Shown here in pieces: positions 18,566 through 28,065 of a stretch of 64,000 nucleotides of DNA. The translations under genes and the position numbers were made by a program. Source of the stretch: Pseudomonadota bacterium (GTDB taxonomy: Bacteria > Pseudomonadota > Gammaproteobacteria > Pseudomonadales > Oleiphilaceae); assembly GCA_002747395.1 (NCBI GenBank), contig PDPE01000025.1, forward strand, positions 124,001 through 188,000, in the 5' to 3' direction. Position 1 is the stretch's first letter, and each line of letters starts with the position of its first letter. The notes beneath the pieces are model-generated. The model searched no databases. It was not told the origin of the DNA and saw nothing but the letters and a program-made list of their open reading frames with translations.

Positions 18566-19303
18566 TTGGAAGAAAGAAAGTCATTACTCAAAATACTATT
18601 GCTTCAAATACGTGATCAGGAACAGGTCAGAAAAGAAGAACTGGAAAGCTTCGCTCTTTACTCGGGATTGAAAGAAGCCCGATTTGATGTGCTTAACGTG
18701 TTTGATACCCCTTCTTTTACCCCCGACGTGGTTGAAGGGTATGATGCGCTGTTTGTTGGCGGGGCAAGTGAGGCTAATGTGTTGATGCCCGACAGGTACC
18801 CCTTTGTCGGCTGCGCGACGCAGTTACTTAATTGGTGTGTCCGGAAAGAGATACCGGTTTTTGCCTCCTGTTTTGGTTTCCAACTGGCCGTTCTGGCTCT
18901 TGGCGGGGAAATAGAGCACCAGGAAGAGGACTTCGAGATGGGCACCCTGCCCATTCAGTTGTCTGAAGGTGCCGCCCATGACCCCTTGTTCCACGATACG
19001 CCAAACCATTTTATGGCGGTATCTGTGCACCAGCAGAAAGCCACGGAGTTGCCGGAGAATTGTCAGTTGCTGGCTTTTACCTCCCAGTGTATTCATGCTT
19101 TCAGGGTGATCAACAAACCCTTCTGGGCCTTCCAGTTTCACCCGGAAGTGGATCGGCGCACCCTGGTAGAGCGCCTGACCTTCTACCGCGAAAAATACAC
19201 ATCGGGAACCGATCATCTCGACAGGGTGCTGTCAGCGGCGAAAGAGACTCCCGAGTCCAATGATTTGCTTCGCAAGTTTGTAGACAGGGTTTTGTTGGAA
19301 TGA
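18566..19303 (+). CDS. Class I glutamine amidotransferase-like protein
   Basis: A 245-residue stand-alone class I amidotransferase. The catalytic triad is in place: Cys102 in ASCFGFQLA, then His192 and Glu194 in FQFHPE. The oxyanion/glycine turn GGASEA is also present. Such free-standing proteins resemble GuaA glutaminase domains and include gamma-glutamyl hydrolases acting on modified amino acids, so the substrate cannot be named. The start is a TTG, because no ATG lies in frame upstream of the first strand; CAGAGG precedes it. The gene may form an operon with the CBS protein. Confidence 0.87.
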   Translation: MEERKSLLKILLLQIRDQEQVRKEELESFALYSGLKEARFDVLNVFDTPSFTPDVVEGYDALFVGGASEANVLMPDRYPFVGCATQLLNWCVRKEIPVFASCFGFQLAVLALGGEIEHQEEDFEMGTLPIQLSEGAAHDPLFHDTPNHFMAVSVHQQKATELPENCQLLAFTSQCIHAFRVINKPFWAFQFHPEVDRRTLVERLTFYREKYTSGTDHLDRVLSAAKETPESNDLLRKFVDRVLLE

Positions 19304-19411
19304 ATCAGCAGTCACGGCATGGAAAAGAATAAGGGTATCGGTCAGGGATACCGGTACAGACAGGCCGGGGCGCACCAAAACGGCATCAGGCAACTGGCCG
19401 GTGTGAGTGAG

Positions 19412-19429
19412 GGCTGACAAGGCTGACAA
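19412..19429. repeat. Perfect 9-bp tandem duplication
   Basis: GGCTGACAA is repeated twice without spacer in the gap before the quinone oxidoreductase gene. The same gap has a small hairpin, GGTATC followed by GATACC near 19334-19352, without a T-tract. Confidence 0.6.
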
Positions 19430-19526
19430 AGAGTGTCCGGGTAATCCATTGCGGTTTTCAGTCTTCAGGCCCATAATAGCCAACTACCACCTTGCTTTTA
19501 CCGATACCTGATCGAGAGGGCCTGTC

Positions 19527-20477
19527 ATGCAGATCAACTACATTGAAATAAAAGAGTTTGGCGGCCCTGAAGTGTTGGTCGAGAATGTTGCCGAGTCCCG
19601 GTCTGTTGCGGCAGATGAAATACTTGTCAGAGTCGCTGGTGCCGGTGTGAACCCCATTGACTTCAAGACCCGCAGGGGGACGGGGTTCGTTGCAGAGAAA
19701 ATTAAAAACAGCCTTCCCTGGATTCCGGGGTATGACTTTTCCGGAACCGTACTTGAAACGGGCAGTGAAGCGAGTCAGTGGATGGTGGGTGACAATGTGA
19801 TGGGCATGGCGGGCTTTCCATACTCCGGCGGCGCTTACAGCAGTCATCTTGTTATCAGGGCGGCAAATGTTGTTGAGGTGCCGGATTCTCTGTCGCTGAT
19901 TGATGCTGCCGGCATACCCCTGGCTGCGCTGACGGCCTGGCAGGCGCTTTTCGATGCGGGTGCCCTGGAAAAAGGCAGCAAAGTGCTGATTCATGCGGGA
20001 GCCGGCGGAGTGGGGCACTTTGCCGTGCAATTTGCCAAGACGTTTGATGCTCATGTTATCGCTACTGCATCCCCCGATCACCATGACTTCCTGCATGAAA
20101 TTGGCGTAGATGAGGTGATTGACTACAATACCGTCGATTTTAGCGAGGAGTGTTACGGGCTGGATTTCGTTCTGGACTGTGTTGGCGGGCAGGTTGGTAT
20201 TCAATCGCTGAACGTGCTGTGTTCTTCGGGCCGGTTGATCACCGTGCCGACAGCTACCGCTCCCGGGATTATCGAAGCGGGCAGGCAGGCGGGCATTGCA
20301 ACCTTTGGCCTCAGGGTTCAGCCCGATTTGCAACAGCTTGCGGAAATCCTTGAATTGATCGATACAGGAGAAGTAAAAGTGTGTGTTGATCAGCGAATCA
20401 GTATGAGTGACTGCGCCGCCGCACACCTCAAGCTGGAGAGCGGGCATACCCGGGGTAAAATCGTGTTGTTGCCGTAG
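19527..20477 (+). CDS. Quinone oxidoreductase-like MDR-family dehydrogenase
   Basis: A 316-residue medium-chain dehydrogenase/reductase of the zeta-crystallin (QOR) group. It has a GroES-like N-terminal domain with GVNPIDFKTRRG and PGYDFSG, and a Rossmann motif HAGAGGVGHFAVQFAK for NADPH. No cysteine ligands for a catalytic zinc are seen in the usual places, which fits the zinc-free QOR class acting on quinones or enones. The ATG is near the end of a 220-bp leader region and the gene stands alone. Confidence 0.9.
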   Translation: MQINYIEIKEFGGPEVLVENVAESRSVAADEILVRVAGAGVNPIDFKTRRGTGFVAEKIKNSLPWIPGYDFSGTVLETGSEASQWMVGDNVMGMAGFPYSGGAYSSHLVIRAANVVEVPDSLSLIDAAGIPLAALTAWQALFDAGALEKGSKVLIHAGAGGVGHFAVQFAKTFDAHVIATASPDHHDFLHEIGVDEVIDYNTVDFSEECYGLDFVLDCVGGQVGIQSLNVLCSSGRLITVPTATAPGIIEAGRQAGIATFGLRVQPDLQQLAEILELIDTGEVKVCVDQRISMSDCAAAHLKLESGHTRGKIVLLP

Positions 20478-20528
20478 TTGTCTCTGTCACAAGGTTGGCC
20501 TTGCCGCAGGGGCAACCTTGCCACAGGG

Positions 20529-21377
20529 TTAGCAGTAGCGCGAAACGATTGACTCCACCTGTCCAGGGTATGAACCGCCAAACAGATTGGCATGGTTGAG
20601 CAGGTGGTACAGATTGTAGATCGGCGCCCGGTCGCGCCATCCCGAGACTTCGGGGCGCTCGTTCTCATAGGCATCGTAGAACTCTCCGGGAAAGCCGCCA
20701 AACAGTGATGTCATTGCAAGCTCTGCCTCGGCCCACCCGAAGTGGCAGGCAGGGTCAATCAGAACGGCGTTGCCCTGGTGGTCGAACAAGACGTTGCCCG
20801 ACCAAAGGTCACCGTGAATCAGTGATGGAGGTTGACAAGGGATGAGCTGTTCCAGTTTTGCTCCCAGAGCTTCAATTTTATCCCTTAGCCTGTTAGTGAT
20901 TCGTTTGTTGTCACAGGCCATTTTTGCCTGATAGCCCAGGCGGGATTCTGCAAAGAATGCGTATCCGCTGGTATTCCAGGTGTTGATTTGCCGGGTGAGG
21001 CCGCAATGGTTATCGTGCTCAAAGCCGAACCGACTGGCTGGCTGGCCGTGCATTCTGGCGAGCAGTTTGCCAAATTTTGTCCAACTGCCGACCCCGGGTC
21101 TGTGCGGGGGGATATAATTCAGAACGAGCATGGAATCAGTTACCAGGCAGACTTCCGGGCAGCGCAAGGTGCCGGTGTTCGCCATGGCCTGAATCCCCTC
21201 TGCCTCCCGGGCGAAAAAGTGTTGTGGCGGAGAGTGGTGAGTTTTCACAAAGTAGACGTTGCCTGACTCTGTGTTGACTTGCCAGGCCTGATTGATACAA
21301 CCTCCCGAAACGGGCTGAATGGCAGTTATTCTGGAAAACCGGGAGCTATCCCAGGCCTGTTCGATAATTGTATGCAT
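20529..21377 (-). CDS. Fructosamine kinase family protein
   Basis: A 282-residue member of the fructosamine/ketosamine-3-kinase family, with an aminoglycoside-phosphotransferase-like fold. Visible motifs are the GGCINQAW nucleotide loop, KTHH with the likely ATP-binding lysine, the catalytic loop LIHGDLWSGNVLFD, and the metal-binding IDPACHFGWAEAELAM. The family phosphorylates ketoamine adducts on glycated proteins or small molecules, starting deglycation. It ends 51 bp from the convergent oxidoreductase gene. The native substrate in bacteria is usually unknown. Confidence 0.92.
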   Translation of the reverse strand: MHTIIEQAWDSSRFSRITAIQPVSGGCINQAWQVNTESGNVYFVKTHHSPPQHFFAREAEGIQAMANTGTLRCPEVCLVTDSMLVLNYIPPHRPGVGSWTKFGKLLARMHGQPASRFGFEHDNHCGLTRQINTWNTSGYAFFAESRLGYQAKMACDNKRITNRLRDKIEALGAKLEQLIPCQPPSLIHGDLWSGNVLFDHQGNAVLIDPACHFGWAEAELAMTSLFGGFPGEFYDAYENERPEVSGWRDRAPIYNLYHLLNHANLFGGSYPGQVESIVSRYC

Positions 21378-21505
21378 GGTGCAGAGCCTGTCGATGTCGG
21401 GCCATGATCTTGCGGCCTGTTTTGCCGGAATGTATCAGGGGTCGTGTTGGAACAGGTACAGAGTAAAGGCAAGATCACTTATTGTCACGTAAACAGCAGG
21501 AAATT

Positions 21506-22018
21506 ATGTCTCCCACCATTTATCAGGTAAAAAAAATACAGTCCGGCATGTTATCCGTCATGGCCATGCCTGCAACCGGCAAGCACATTGAAAACGAATT
21601 TTTCGGGCTGAAACGCCTGGGCGTGAGTAAGGTGGTCTGCCTGCTGGAATGGCCCGAACAGTGTGATCTGGGCTTGGGTGCCGAGCAAGAGTACTGCGAA
21701 AAATATGGCCTGGAGTATGAAAGTTTCCCGATTCCTGATATGGGGTTGCCCGATACAGGGCCGGCCAACCGATTATTGGATCAACTGGCGAATGAAATCG
21801 CTAATGGCAAGCATGTGGTGATTCATTGCAGAGCCGGCATTGGTCGTACGGGAATGATGGCAGGAGGGATACTGGTCAAAACCGGCATGTCTCCGGCAGA
21901 TGCATTGAAACTGATCTCTCTGGCCCGGGGCGTGCAGGTTCCTGATACCGGGGAACAGGTGCAGTGGTTATCTGGCCAGGTTTCGGTAAACACCAGCAGC
22001 TGGCTGCTTCATTTTTGA
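21506..22018 (+). CDS. Dual-specificity / tyrosine phosphatase-like protein
   Basis: A 170-residue single-domain cysteine phosphatase. The P-loop HCRAGIGRTG places the nucleophile at Cys108 and the arginine at the canonical +6 position. A general-acid Asp is likely in IPDMGLPD. The chosen ATG has CAGGAAA upstream; an in-frame TTG at 21482 would add eight residues. The enzyme is cytoplasmic, with no signal peptide. It precedes the HExxH lipoprotein gene by 86 bp on the same strand. Its substrate is not known. Confidence 0.88.
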   Translation: MSPTIYQVKKIQSGMLSVMAMPATGKHIENEFFGLKRLGVSKVVCLLEWPEQCDLGLGAEQEYCEKYGLEYESFPIPDMGLPDTGPANRLLDQLANEIANGKHVVIHCRAGIGRTGMMAGGILVKTGMSPADALKLISLARGVQVPDTGEQVQWLSGQVSVNTSSWLLHF

Positions 22019-22104
22019 GCAAATTTTTGCCTTGCTCTATGCCGGTTTATTCTTTTTGTGCTAAGCTCTCGCCCATTGTAAGGTCGATATCGAGGTTTGC
22101 ATTA

Positions 22105-23970
22105 ATGGCTGCATGTGGTCTTCTGGTTCACGGATTACGACGCTTGTTGCTGCTTGTCATCGGCTTGACCCTGGTGGCCTGTGATGGCTCCGGGCCGGCA
22201 AATAAACCGGATCCGCTGCCTCGTTACCACAATTCGATCAAACCGGGTTTGCCGCCCGCCGACTTTCAGGTCATTGAAGCGGATAGTGAAATTTCCCTGA
22301 ACGAAACCGTTGTCATGGCGGTAATGAATGATTTGAAGTCAATTGCCTCTGTCTCCTGGGTTCAACTGTCCGGGCCGGAGGTTGAACTGCCCGGGCCAGC
22401 TTCAAAACTGGTCTCCTTTGTGCCTGCCGGTGTTGGCTATTACCGCTTCCGATCCGATATCAGGTTTGATGATGGAGAAACAGCGGAGCACGAATTCTCT
22501 TTCTCGGTGGTTGCTTCTGAAAGCCTGGTCAACATAAAACTGGATCGGTCGGTATTAATGGGCCAGGAAGTCTCTTTGAGAGCCTGGCTGGATGATTCTC
22601 TGCAGGGCAAGAATGTGTTTTGGGAAAGCCTCAATACACCCGAAGTCGAATTTTTCCGTGACCCCGGCGACCCGCGATTGATTCACTTTACCGCACCTGA
22701 TATCGGCAACGACTCGGCCATTTTGTTCAAGGTATCCGTATCAGACAGTGGGGGAGAAGAGCTTGCCAGTGATGTGGTAATCGTCCTTGTCGAGAGAGCA
22801 GAAGAGCTGAGCCGTGACTATCGGCAACTGTTCAGTCACAGACTTGCCAGAGTGCATCCCTTTGTTGCAGATGGCCCGTTTCACGAAGACCTGGTGTATT
22901 GCATTTACTCGAATCAGATATTCAGCGATACGACTTGCTCCTTTCTCAAGCTGCCATTGACAGGCATGTATAAGGAGTCTCCGGAGATTGCCGATATAAT
23001 GGATCGCGTCGTCGTGTCGCATGACTGGATGGGCAGGCGGTTTGAGGAATTTCTGCGGCTTGATGAGGATAACAGGGATTTTGTCAAACTGTTTCGATCA
23101 GTGACGGGGATTGTGATATCTGAAGATATCAGTTCTTCCTTTTTTCACGCCGGAACTGGTGCCCTTTATCTTCGCCCCCGCATTTTGGCGCTGACTCCGG
23201 CTGAAAGAGCCACCCTGTTCGAGCCGTCAACACTCCCGGCTGGCAACGATTTGTCGTTTTTTACTCGTTGGCGCTATATGCTGGACGGCTTGCCTGTAGT
23301 GAGTGGAGGGGTGATCCCCTACCACTCCCGGGAGACCTTGCGGATGGAAGAATTGCAGTATGAAATTGCCAGAACCCTCTACCATGAGCTCGCCCATGCG
23401 GCAGACTATTTCCCGGCCGCACAGCTTGCCGGTGTGCCCGAATGGGAACGGCCATGGGATTATGCCCGGCAGCGTGAACGGAATCAGATTCTGTCATCTG
23501 ACCTGCTGTCACAACAATTTCCCCTGGTGAGCAATGAGCTTCTGAGTCTGGCAAAGCTGGTTTTTCCCGGGTTCGAGGGTGGTGGCGATGTTATTTCTGC
23601 CGACTTTGATGCGGCCTCCTTTGCAGCACTGTTTGATGCTGATGTGGCGGTGGATTTCTATGCCTTTACTGCGGCCCGGGAGGACTTTGCCATGCTTTAC
23701 GAGGAAGCCATGATGCAGTTGCGTTATGGTGCGATTCGTGAAACAGGTGTGTTCAGCAAGGATGCCCCGGACTACCTTGTCTGGGGGCAATCCGGGAGAG
23801 TGGCTCTTGACAGGATCAGATCCCGAGCCCGATTTGTTATGAATTCGATCCGGGAAGATCAGGATGCGGAAATCATTAGCGGATTCCTGGCTGATACAGT
23901 GGATATGGCAGCAGGTGAAAGATGGTCTGCCGAGCCCTCGGGTTCCATCCCGGTCGTTACTCCTGAATAA
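22105..23970 (+). CDS. Lipoprotein with PKD-like N-terminus and HExxH putative metallopeptidase domain
   Basis: A 621-residue predicted lipoprotein. The signal peptide ends in LTLVAC, followed by DGSG, so it should be lipidated and face the periplasm or outer membrane. Residues about 45-235 look like two Ig/PKD-type beta domains (SVSWVQLSGPEVE followed by VGYYRFRSD; then VFWESLNTPEVEF). The C-terminal part has HELAH at 427-431, a zincin motif, and REDFAM at 525-530, which may supply the third zinc ligand at Glu526. The ATG has GAGG 9 nt upstream; longer in-frame starts run through the phosphatase gene. I do not recognise a named family. Protease activity is inferred from the motif alone. Confidence 0.75.
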   Translation: MAACGLLVHGLRRLLLLVIGLTLVACDGSGPANKPDPLPRYHNSIKPGLPPADFQVIEADSEISLNETVVMAVMNDLKSIASVSWVQLSGPEVELPGPASKLVSFVPAGVGYYRFRSDIRFDDGETAEHEFSFSVVASESLVNIKLDRSVLMGQEVSLRAWLDDSLQGKNVFWESLNTPEVEFFRDPGDPRLIHFTAPDIGNDSAILFKVSVSDSGGEELASDVVIVLVERAEELSRDYRQLFSHRLARVHPFVADGPFHEDLVYCIYSNQIFSDTTCSFLKLPLTGMYKESPEIADIMDRVVVSHDWMGRRFEEFLRLDEDNRDFVKLFRSVTGIVISEDISSSFFHAGTGALYLRPRILALTPAERATLFEPSTLPAGNDLSFFTRWRYMLDGLPVVSGGVIPYHSRETLRMEELQYEIARTLYHELAHAADYFPAAQLAGVPEWERPWDYARQRERNQILSSDLLSQQFPLVSNELLSLAKLVFPGFEGGGDVISADFDAASFAALFDADVAVDFYAFTAAREDFAMLYEEAMMQLRYGAIRETGVFSKDAPDYLVWGQSGRVALDRIRSRARFVMNSIREDQDAEIISGFLADTVDMAAGERWSAEPSGSIPVVTPE

Positions 23971-24329
23971 GGCTTTTCCGGATTGTTGCTTCCAAACCGT
24001 TTTTCGGTGGGTGTCATGGGAGAGGCTTGTTGTTTCCCCAAAAAAAGGCGGCACATTGTCTTACCGCCTCGAAGAATAAAATTACAGGGGAAAAAATGAT
24101 TTTCCCTGGGGGTGCCGGTTTGGGGCAGACTCCCTGGAAAAACAGCGGAGGTACTGCCTGACCCTCCGCTTCACAGGGATACTACTCAAATCCACAATTA
24201 AATAATAGGCGAGACCCGGGGCAGACTCTACAGGTAAAGAGTAAGGGTTTGCCAGGAAATGTAACCGGTGTTTTACTTTGTGTGGTTTCTGTAAGTTTGT
24301 GTTTTTTGTCAGCTTGACGAGCAGGGATG
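23971..24329. other. Convergent intergenic region with a nested inverted repeat
   Basis: It holds a GGGAAAA/TTTTCCC hairpin near 24089-24107. It also holds a larger nested structure at 24131-24179, with outer TCCCTG/CAGGGA and inner GCGGAGG/CCTCCGC arms. Neither has a T-tract, but both lie between converging genes and may stop transcription. No coding sequence was recognised. Confidence 0.5.
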
Positions 24330-25031
24330 CTACTCGGGAGCCTTGATGTCCAGCAACTCCACTTCAAACACAAGTGCCGAATTGGCCGGGATTTTGGGGC
24401 TGGGGCTCCGTGCCCCGTAGGCCAGCTCTGCGGGGATATAGAGTTTCCACTTTTCTCCCGGTTTCATTAGTTGCAATGCTTCCTGCCAGCCTTTGATTAC
24501 TGCTCTGACCGGGAATTGGGCGGGTTTGCCACGCTTGATCGAGCTGTCAAATACACTGCCATCAGTCAGGGTGCCATGGTAATGTACCGATACAACATCA
24601 GAAAGGGTCGGCTTTTTTGTCTCCTCTGTTTCAACGGCCTGAATAATCTCGTACTGCAGGCCGCTTTGCGTAGTAGTGACGCCTTCTCTTTTCCCGTTTT
24701 CAGCAAGAAAGGCTTCGCCCTTTTTGGCATTGTCGTCTGCAAGTGCCTTTTGTTTGTCCATCTGGTGCTGTCGGACAGCGTTCGCTGCCGCCTGAATGGT
24801 GGCATCATCAATAGCCTGCCTGCCTTCCAGCGCGTCTTTTATTCCCATCGTCAACGCATCGGCGCTTAACTCCATTTTCTGTTTCTTTAACCCCTGGCCG
24901 ATTTTCAGGCCTATGCCATAGCTGAACCTGGCTTTATCGGAGTCTGGCAATGCAGACGGGTTATCGGCGCCACCGCAAGCGGCCAGTGCGAGAGTCAGAG
25001 CACTGATGCCGATGATCTTTACTGATTTCAT
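24330..25031 (-). CDS. FKBP-type peptidyl-prolyl isomerase lipoprotein (FkpA/Mip-like)
   Basis: A 233-residue periplasmic folding helper. A lipoprotein signal ends in LALAAC-GG. An N-terminal dimerisation helix domain (about 25-115) with FSYGIGLKIGQGLKK precedes the FKBP domain (about 120-230), which contains VSVHYHGTLTDGSVFDSS, WQEALQLMKPGEKWKLYIPAELAYG and LVFEVELLDI. I chose the ATG at 25031, because AAAGGAAT lies at the right distance and the longer frame adds no signal-peptide character. It sits 145 bp downstream of the Lon/AsrA gene on the same strand. Confidence 0.93.
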   Translation of the reverse strand: MKSVKIIGISALTLALAACGGADNPSALPDSDKARFSYGIGLKIGQGLKKQKMELSADALTMGIKDALEGRQAIDDATIQAAANAVRQHQMDKQKALADDNAKKGEAFLAENGKREGVTTTQSGLQYEIIQAVETEETKKPTLSDVVSVHYHGTLTDGSVFDSSIKRGKPAQFPVRAVIKGWQEALQLMKPGEKWKLYIPAELAYGARSPSPKIPANSALVFEVELLDIKAPE

Positions 25032-25176
25032 AAAGTTATTCCTTTGTGGTTTTGGAGCGGTCAGATGCCAGGCGAAAAACACACCATAACAGTGTGCAAG
25101 TGCATCACAGGTTTCAGGTCGCTACTGCGACGAATCAGTTTAATGATTGTAATGATTGACTGGTGCGGGTGAGCAG

Positions 25177-27597
25177 CTACCGCTGGAAAACCACTGCATA
25201 CACGTCTCTGTAGTGCCCGGCAAAATGCACTTTCAGCCCTTTTTTCAGGTAATCATTCAGTTCTTTATAGTCACCTTCGTTATCTTTCGGCAAGATCAGT
25301 TCATTGATACCCATGCGCCTGGCAGCAATGACCTTTTCCCGGATACCTCCGACCGGCAGAACCTGACCTGTCAGCGTCAGTTCGCCGGTCATCGCCATGC
25401 CCGATTTCGGGGCTTTTGCCCGGGCCAGTGACAGTAGCGCTGTCGCCATGGTGATACCCGCACTGGGGCCATCCTTGGGGGTCGCACCGGCCGGCACGTG
25501 CAAGTGTATCATGGCTTCGTTGAAAAAATCGCCTTGCGCTTCATAGTTACCCAGGTTGGACATGACAAAACTGTAAGCGATAGTTGCAGACTCTTTCATC
25601 ACATCACCAAGTTGACCTGTAAATTTGAAATCCCGGGTGAGAGAGTGAATCTTTGAACATTGTATTTGCAGTGTGGCTCCGCCCATCGCTGTCCAGGCAA
25701 GGCCGGTGACAACCCCTATTCCCTTATCCAGTTTGTCTGCCGAGAAAGTGGCTTGTCCCAGGTAGCGAGGTACATCCCCTTTGGTGATGCGGATAGTGCT
25801 TTCCCCCTGATCGAGCAGGTTGACAGCGGCCTTGCGAACAATGCGACCGAGCTGTTTTTCAATGCCACGAACACCGGCTTCCCTGGCATAGTCCAGGATA
25901 ATGCGCTTTAATGCAGCCTGGTTGATACGCAGTCGGGTTTTGCTTATACCGCTTCGTTTGAGCAGTTTGGGCCACAAATGCTTCTTTGCGATGGCCAGTT
26001 TTTCTTCTGCGATATAACCGGCCAGCCGGATGGTTTCCATTCTGTCCAGCAGTGGCGGCGGTATGGTGTCCAGCTGATTGGCAGTGCAGATAAACAGCAC
26101 TTTGGATAAATCAACGCGCAGGTCAAGGTAGTGGTCAAGGAAGTGATCATTTTGCTCCGGGTCGAGTGCCTCCAGCAATGCTGAGGCCGGGTCGCCCTGG
26201 TAGGAGGCACCTATTTTGTCAATCTCGTCCAGCATAATGACCGGGTTGGCTACCTCTACTTCCTTGAGCGCCTGGATGAATTTGCCCGGCATGGCGCCCA
26301 CATAGGTACGGCGGTGGCCTTTTATCTCCGCTTCGTCTCTCATCCCGCCAAGGCTGAGACGGTAAAATTTGCGCCCGAGCGCGTCCGCGATAGAGCGCCC
26401 GATGGATGTCTTGCCGACGCCTGGAGGCCCGACCAGCAAAATAATGGAGCCAGATACCTCGCCCTTGAATTTTGCCACTGCCAGAAACTCGATAATTCTC
26501 TCTTTCACATCGGCAAGCCCGTCATGGTGCTTGTCAAGCATCCTTCCGGCTCGTCGCAAATCGAGTTTGTCCTTTGTCAATACGCCCCAGGGCATGGAGG
26601 TTATCCAGTCCAGGTAATTGCGAGTGACTCCATACTCGGATGAGCCGGTTTCGAGTACGGACAGCTTTTTCATTTCTTCCCGAATTCGTTTTTCTGCCCC
26701 CCCGGGAAGCGTTTTATCTTTCAGGCGTTGCTCAAATTCGTCGATGTCCGACGTTTTGTCGTCTTTTTCAATGCCCAGTTCCTTCTGAATAATTTTGAGC
26801 TGCTCTTTGAGAAAAAATTCTCTTTGATGCTGGCTGACCCTGGCGTTGACTTCCTTGCTGATCTGGTTTTGCAGTCTGGCCACTTCTTTCTCTTTGCGCA
26901 CCATCAACAAAACGGCTTCAAAACGCGGCTGCAGGGGGACAGTTTCAAGCACATGTTGCAATTCGGTTCCATCAGCAGATGTCATTGCGGCAGCAAAGTC
27001 GGCCAGAAGCGAAGGTTCGTTGAGACTGAAATAGTTCAGGTAGTTTTTCAGCTCCTCCCCGTAAACAGGGTTAAGAGGCAAGAGTTCCTTGATCGAGCCA
27101 ATCAGAGCCATGGAGTACGCGCGCATGGCGTTGATGTCGTCGGAGCCCTTGTTCTCGGGATACTCGACCTCGGCCATAAGGGGGTGAGCCTTGTCAAACC
27201 AGTTCTTTACACGGAAGCGTTTGACTCCCACCACCATAAGTTGAAAGTAATTGTCCGTCACGCTCAGGCGCAATATGCGCAAGACACACCCTATGCGGGG
27301 CAGTTCACCGGTATCTGCGGTAGCGGGATCCTGCTCGCCACAATACATGGCTCCCAATACCGGGGGTTTTTCTTTTTTTATATCCGCAAATATTGGCTCC
27401 CAGGTTTCCCGGTCAAGGAGAACAGGCTGCACCTGAGCCGGGAAAAAAGGTTTGTCGGCCACCGGTATGATGTTGAGAACAGCGGGCAGGGCCGAGTCTG
27501 GAGCAATCAGGCCGGTGTCGTTGTTACCCTCGGGGTTGTCCTCATTTGAAGAGAGAAACTCGCCATTCTCGCCATTATTGTTGTTTTCGTTATCCAT
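25177..27597 (-). CDS. lon: Lon-family ATP-dependent protease (AsrA-like subfamily)
   Basis: An 806-residue Lon protease. A low-complexity Asn/Glu-rich leader (1-30) precedes the substrate-binding N-domain, the AAA+ module with Walker A GPPGVGKT at 390-397 and VIMLDEIDKIG, and the peptidase domain with the Ser712-Lys755 dyad (KDGPSAGIT and GIREKVIAARR). The N-domain opening with PFFPAQVQPVLL, rather than the LRDVVVYPHMVIP type, resembles Pseudomonas AsrA, a second Lon linked to aminoglycoside stress and heat-shock gene induction. It may therefore not be the only Lon of the cell. A sigma32-like promoter lies upstream. Confidence 0.93.
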   Translation of the reverse strand: MDNENNNNGENGEFLSSNEDNPEGNNDTGLIAPDSALPAVLNIIPVADKPFFPAQVQPVLLDRETWEPIFADIKKEKPPVLGAMYCGEQDPATADTGELPRIGCVLRILRLSVTDNYFQLMVVGVKRFRVKNWFDKAHPLMAEVEYPENKGSDDINAMRAYSMALIGSIKELLPLNPVYGEELKNYLNYFSLNEPSLLADFAAAMTSADGTELQHVLETVPLQPRFEAVLLMVRKEKEVARLQNQISKEVNARVSQHQREFFLKEQLKIIQKELGIEKDDKTSDIDEFEQRLKDKTLPGGAEKRIREEMKKLSVLETGSSEYGVTRNYLDWITSMPWGVLTKDKLDLRRAGRMLDKHHDGLADVKERIIEFLAVAKFKGEVSGSIILLVGPPGVGKTSIGRSIADALGRKFYRLSLGGMRDEAEIKGHRRTYVGAMPGKFIQALKEVEVANPVIMLDEIDKIGASYQGDPASALLEALDPEQNDHFLDHYLDLRVDLSKVLFICTANQLDTIPPPLLDRMETIRLAGYIAEEKLAIAKKHLWPKLLKRSGISKTRLRINQAALKRIILDYAREAGVRGIEKQLGRIVRKAAVNLLDQGESTIRITKGDVPRYLGQATFSADKLDKGIGVVTGLAWTAMGGATLQIQCSKIHSLTRDFKFTGQLGDVMKESATIAYSFVMSNLGNYEAQGDFFNEAMIHLHVPAGATPKDGPSAGITMATALLSLARAKAPKSGMAMTGELTLTGQVLPVGGIREKVIAARRMGINELILPKDNEGDYKELNDYLKKGLKVHFAGHYRDVYAVVFQR

Positions 27598-27662
27598 ATT
27601 TATTCATTTTGTGATGGAAAGGGGTCGATCTGTGTCTTTCCCGGATTACGGGTTTCATATAG

Positions 27663-27690
27663 AAATTGGGTCAAAAAAAGTTTTTTCAAT
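27663..27690 (-). promoter_or_regulatory. Sigma32-like heat-shock promoter of the Lon/AsrA gene
   Basis: On the minus strand the -35-like ATTGAAA is followed after 13 nt by CCCAATTT, against the consensus CTTGAAA-N13-15-CCCCATTT (six of seven and seven of eight). This predicts a leader of roughly 60 nt. Lon genes are classical heat-shock genes. Confidence 0.5.
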
Positions 27691-28065
27691 CACCGGTAAA
27701 AACCGGTATCAGCCGGTGCGACTGATGTAATCATCACCTTTATATGGCCAAATGTGAGTCTTTGAAATGTATCATGCCACCATTGTGTTTGTTCAACATT
27801 TTTTCTTGTTGATGAGCTTTTTTCTGTTGTCTTGTTCTTTGCCCGGAGTGAAGATTCGTCTGGCGAAAGAGACGTCGCGATTCAGGCATGTGCCGCGCTC
27901 ATTTGGCGGTTTTTGACCCCGAAAGCCGGGTTCGTCAGTGTTTTGCGATATAATAAGGTTTAAGCGAGTCAATTATATCGTTATAATTCCACATTAATCG
28001 TGTGGATGTCAGTGTCCATGAAACACACCCATCCTCCATTCCCCGGCTTCTGTGTTTGAACAGAG

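Noticed and set aside
19458..20447. Long minus-strand frame opposite the quinone oxidoreductase gene
   Set aside because: The plus strand encodes a full MDR enzyme with Rossmann motif; the opposite frame has none.
26728..27549. Plus-strand frame opposite the Lon gene
   Set aside because: Shadow frame; the minus strand has Walker A and the Ser-Lys dyad.
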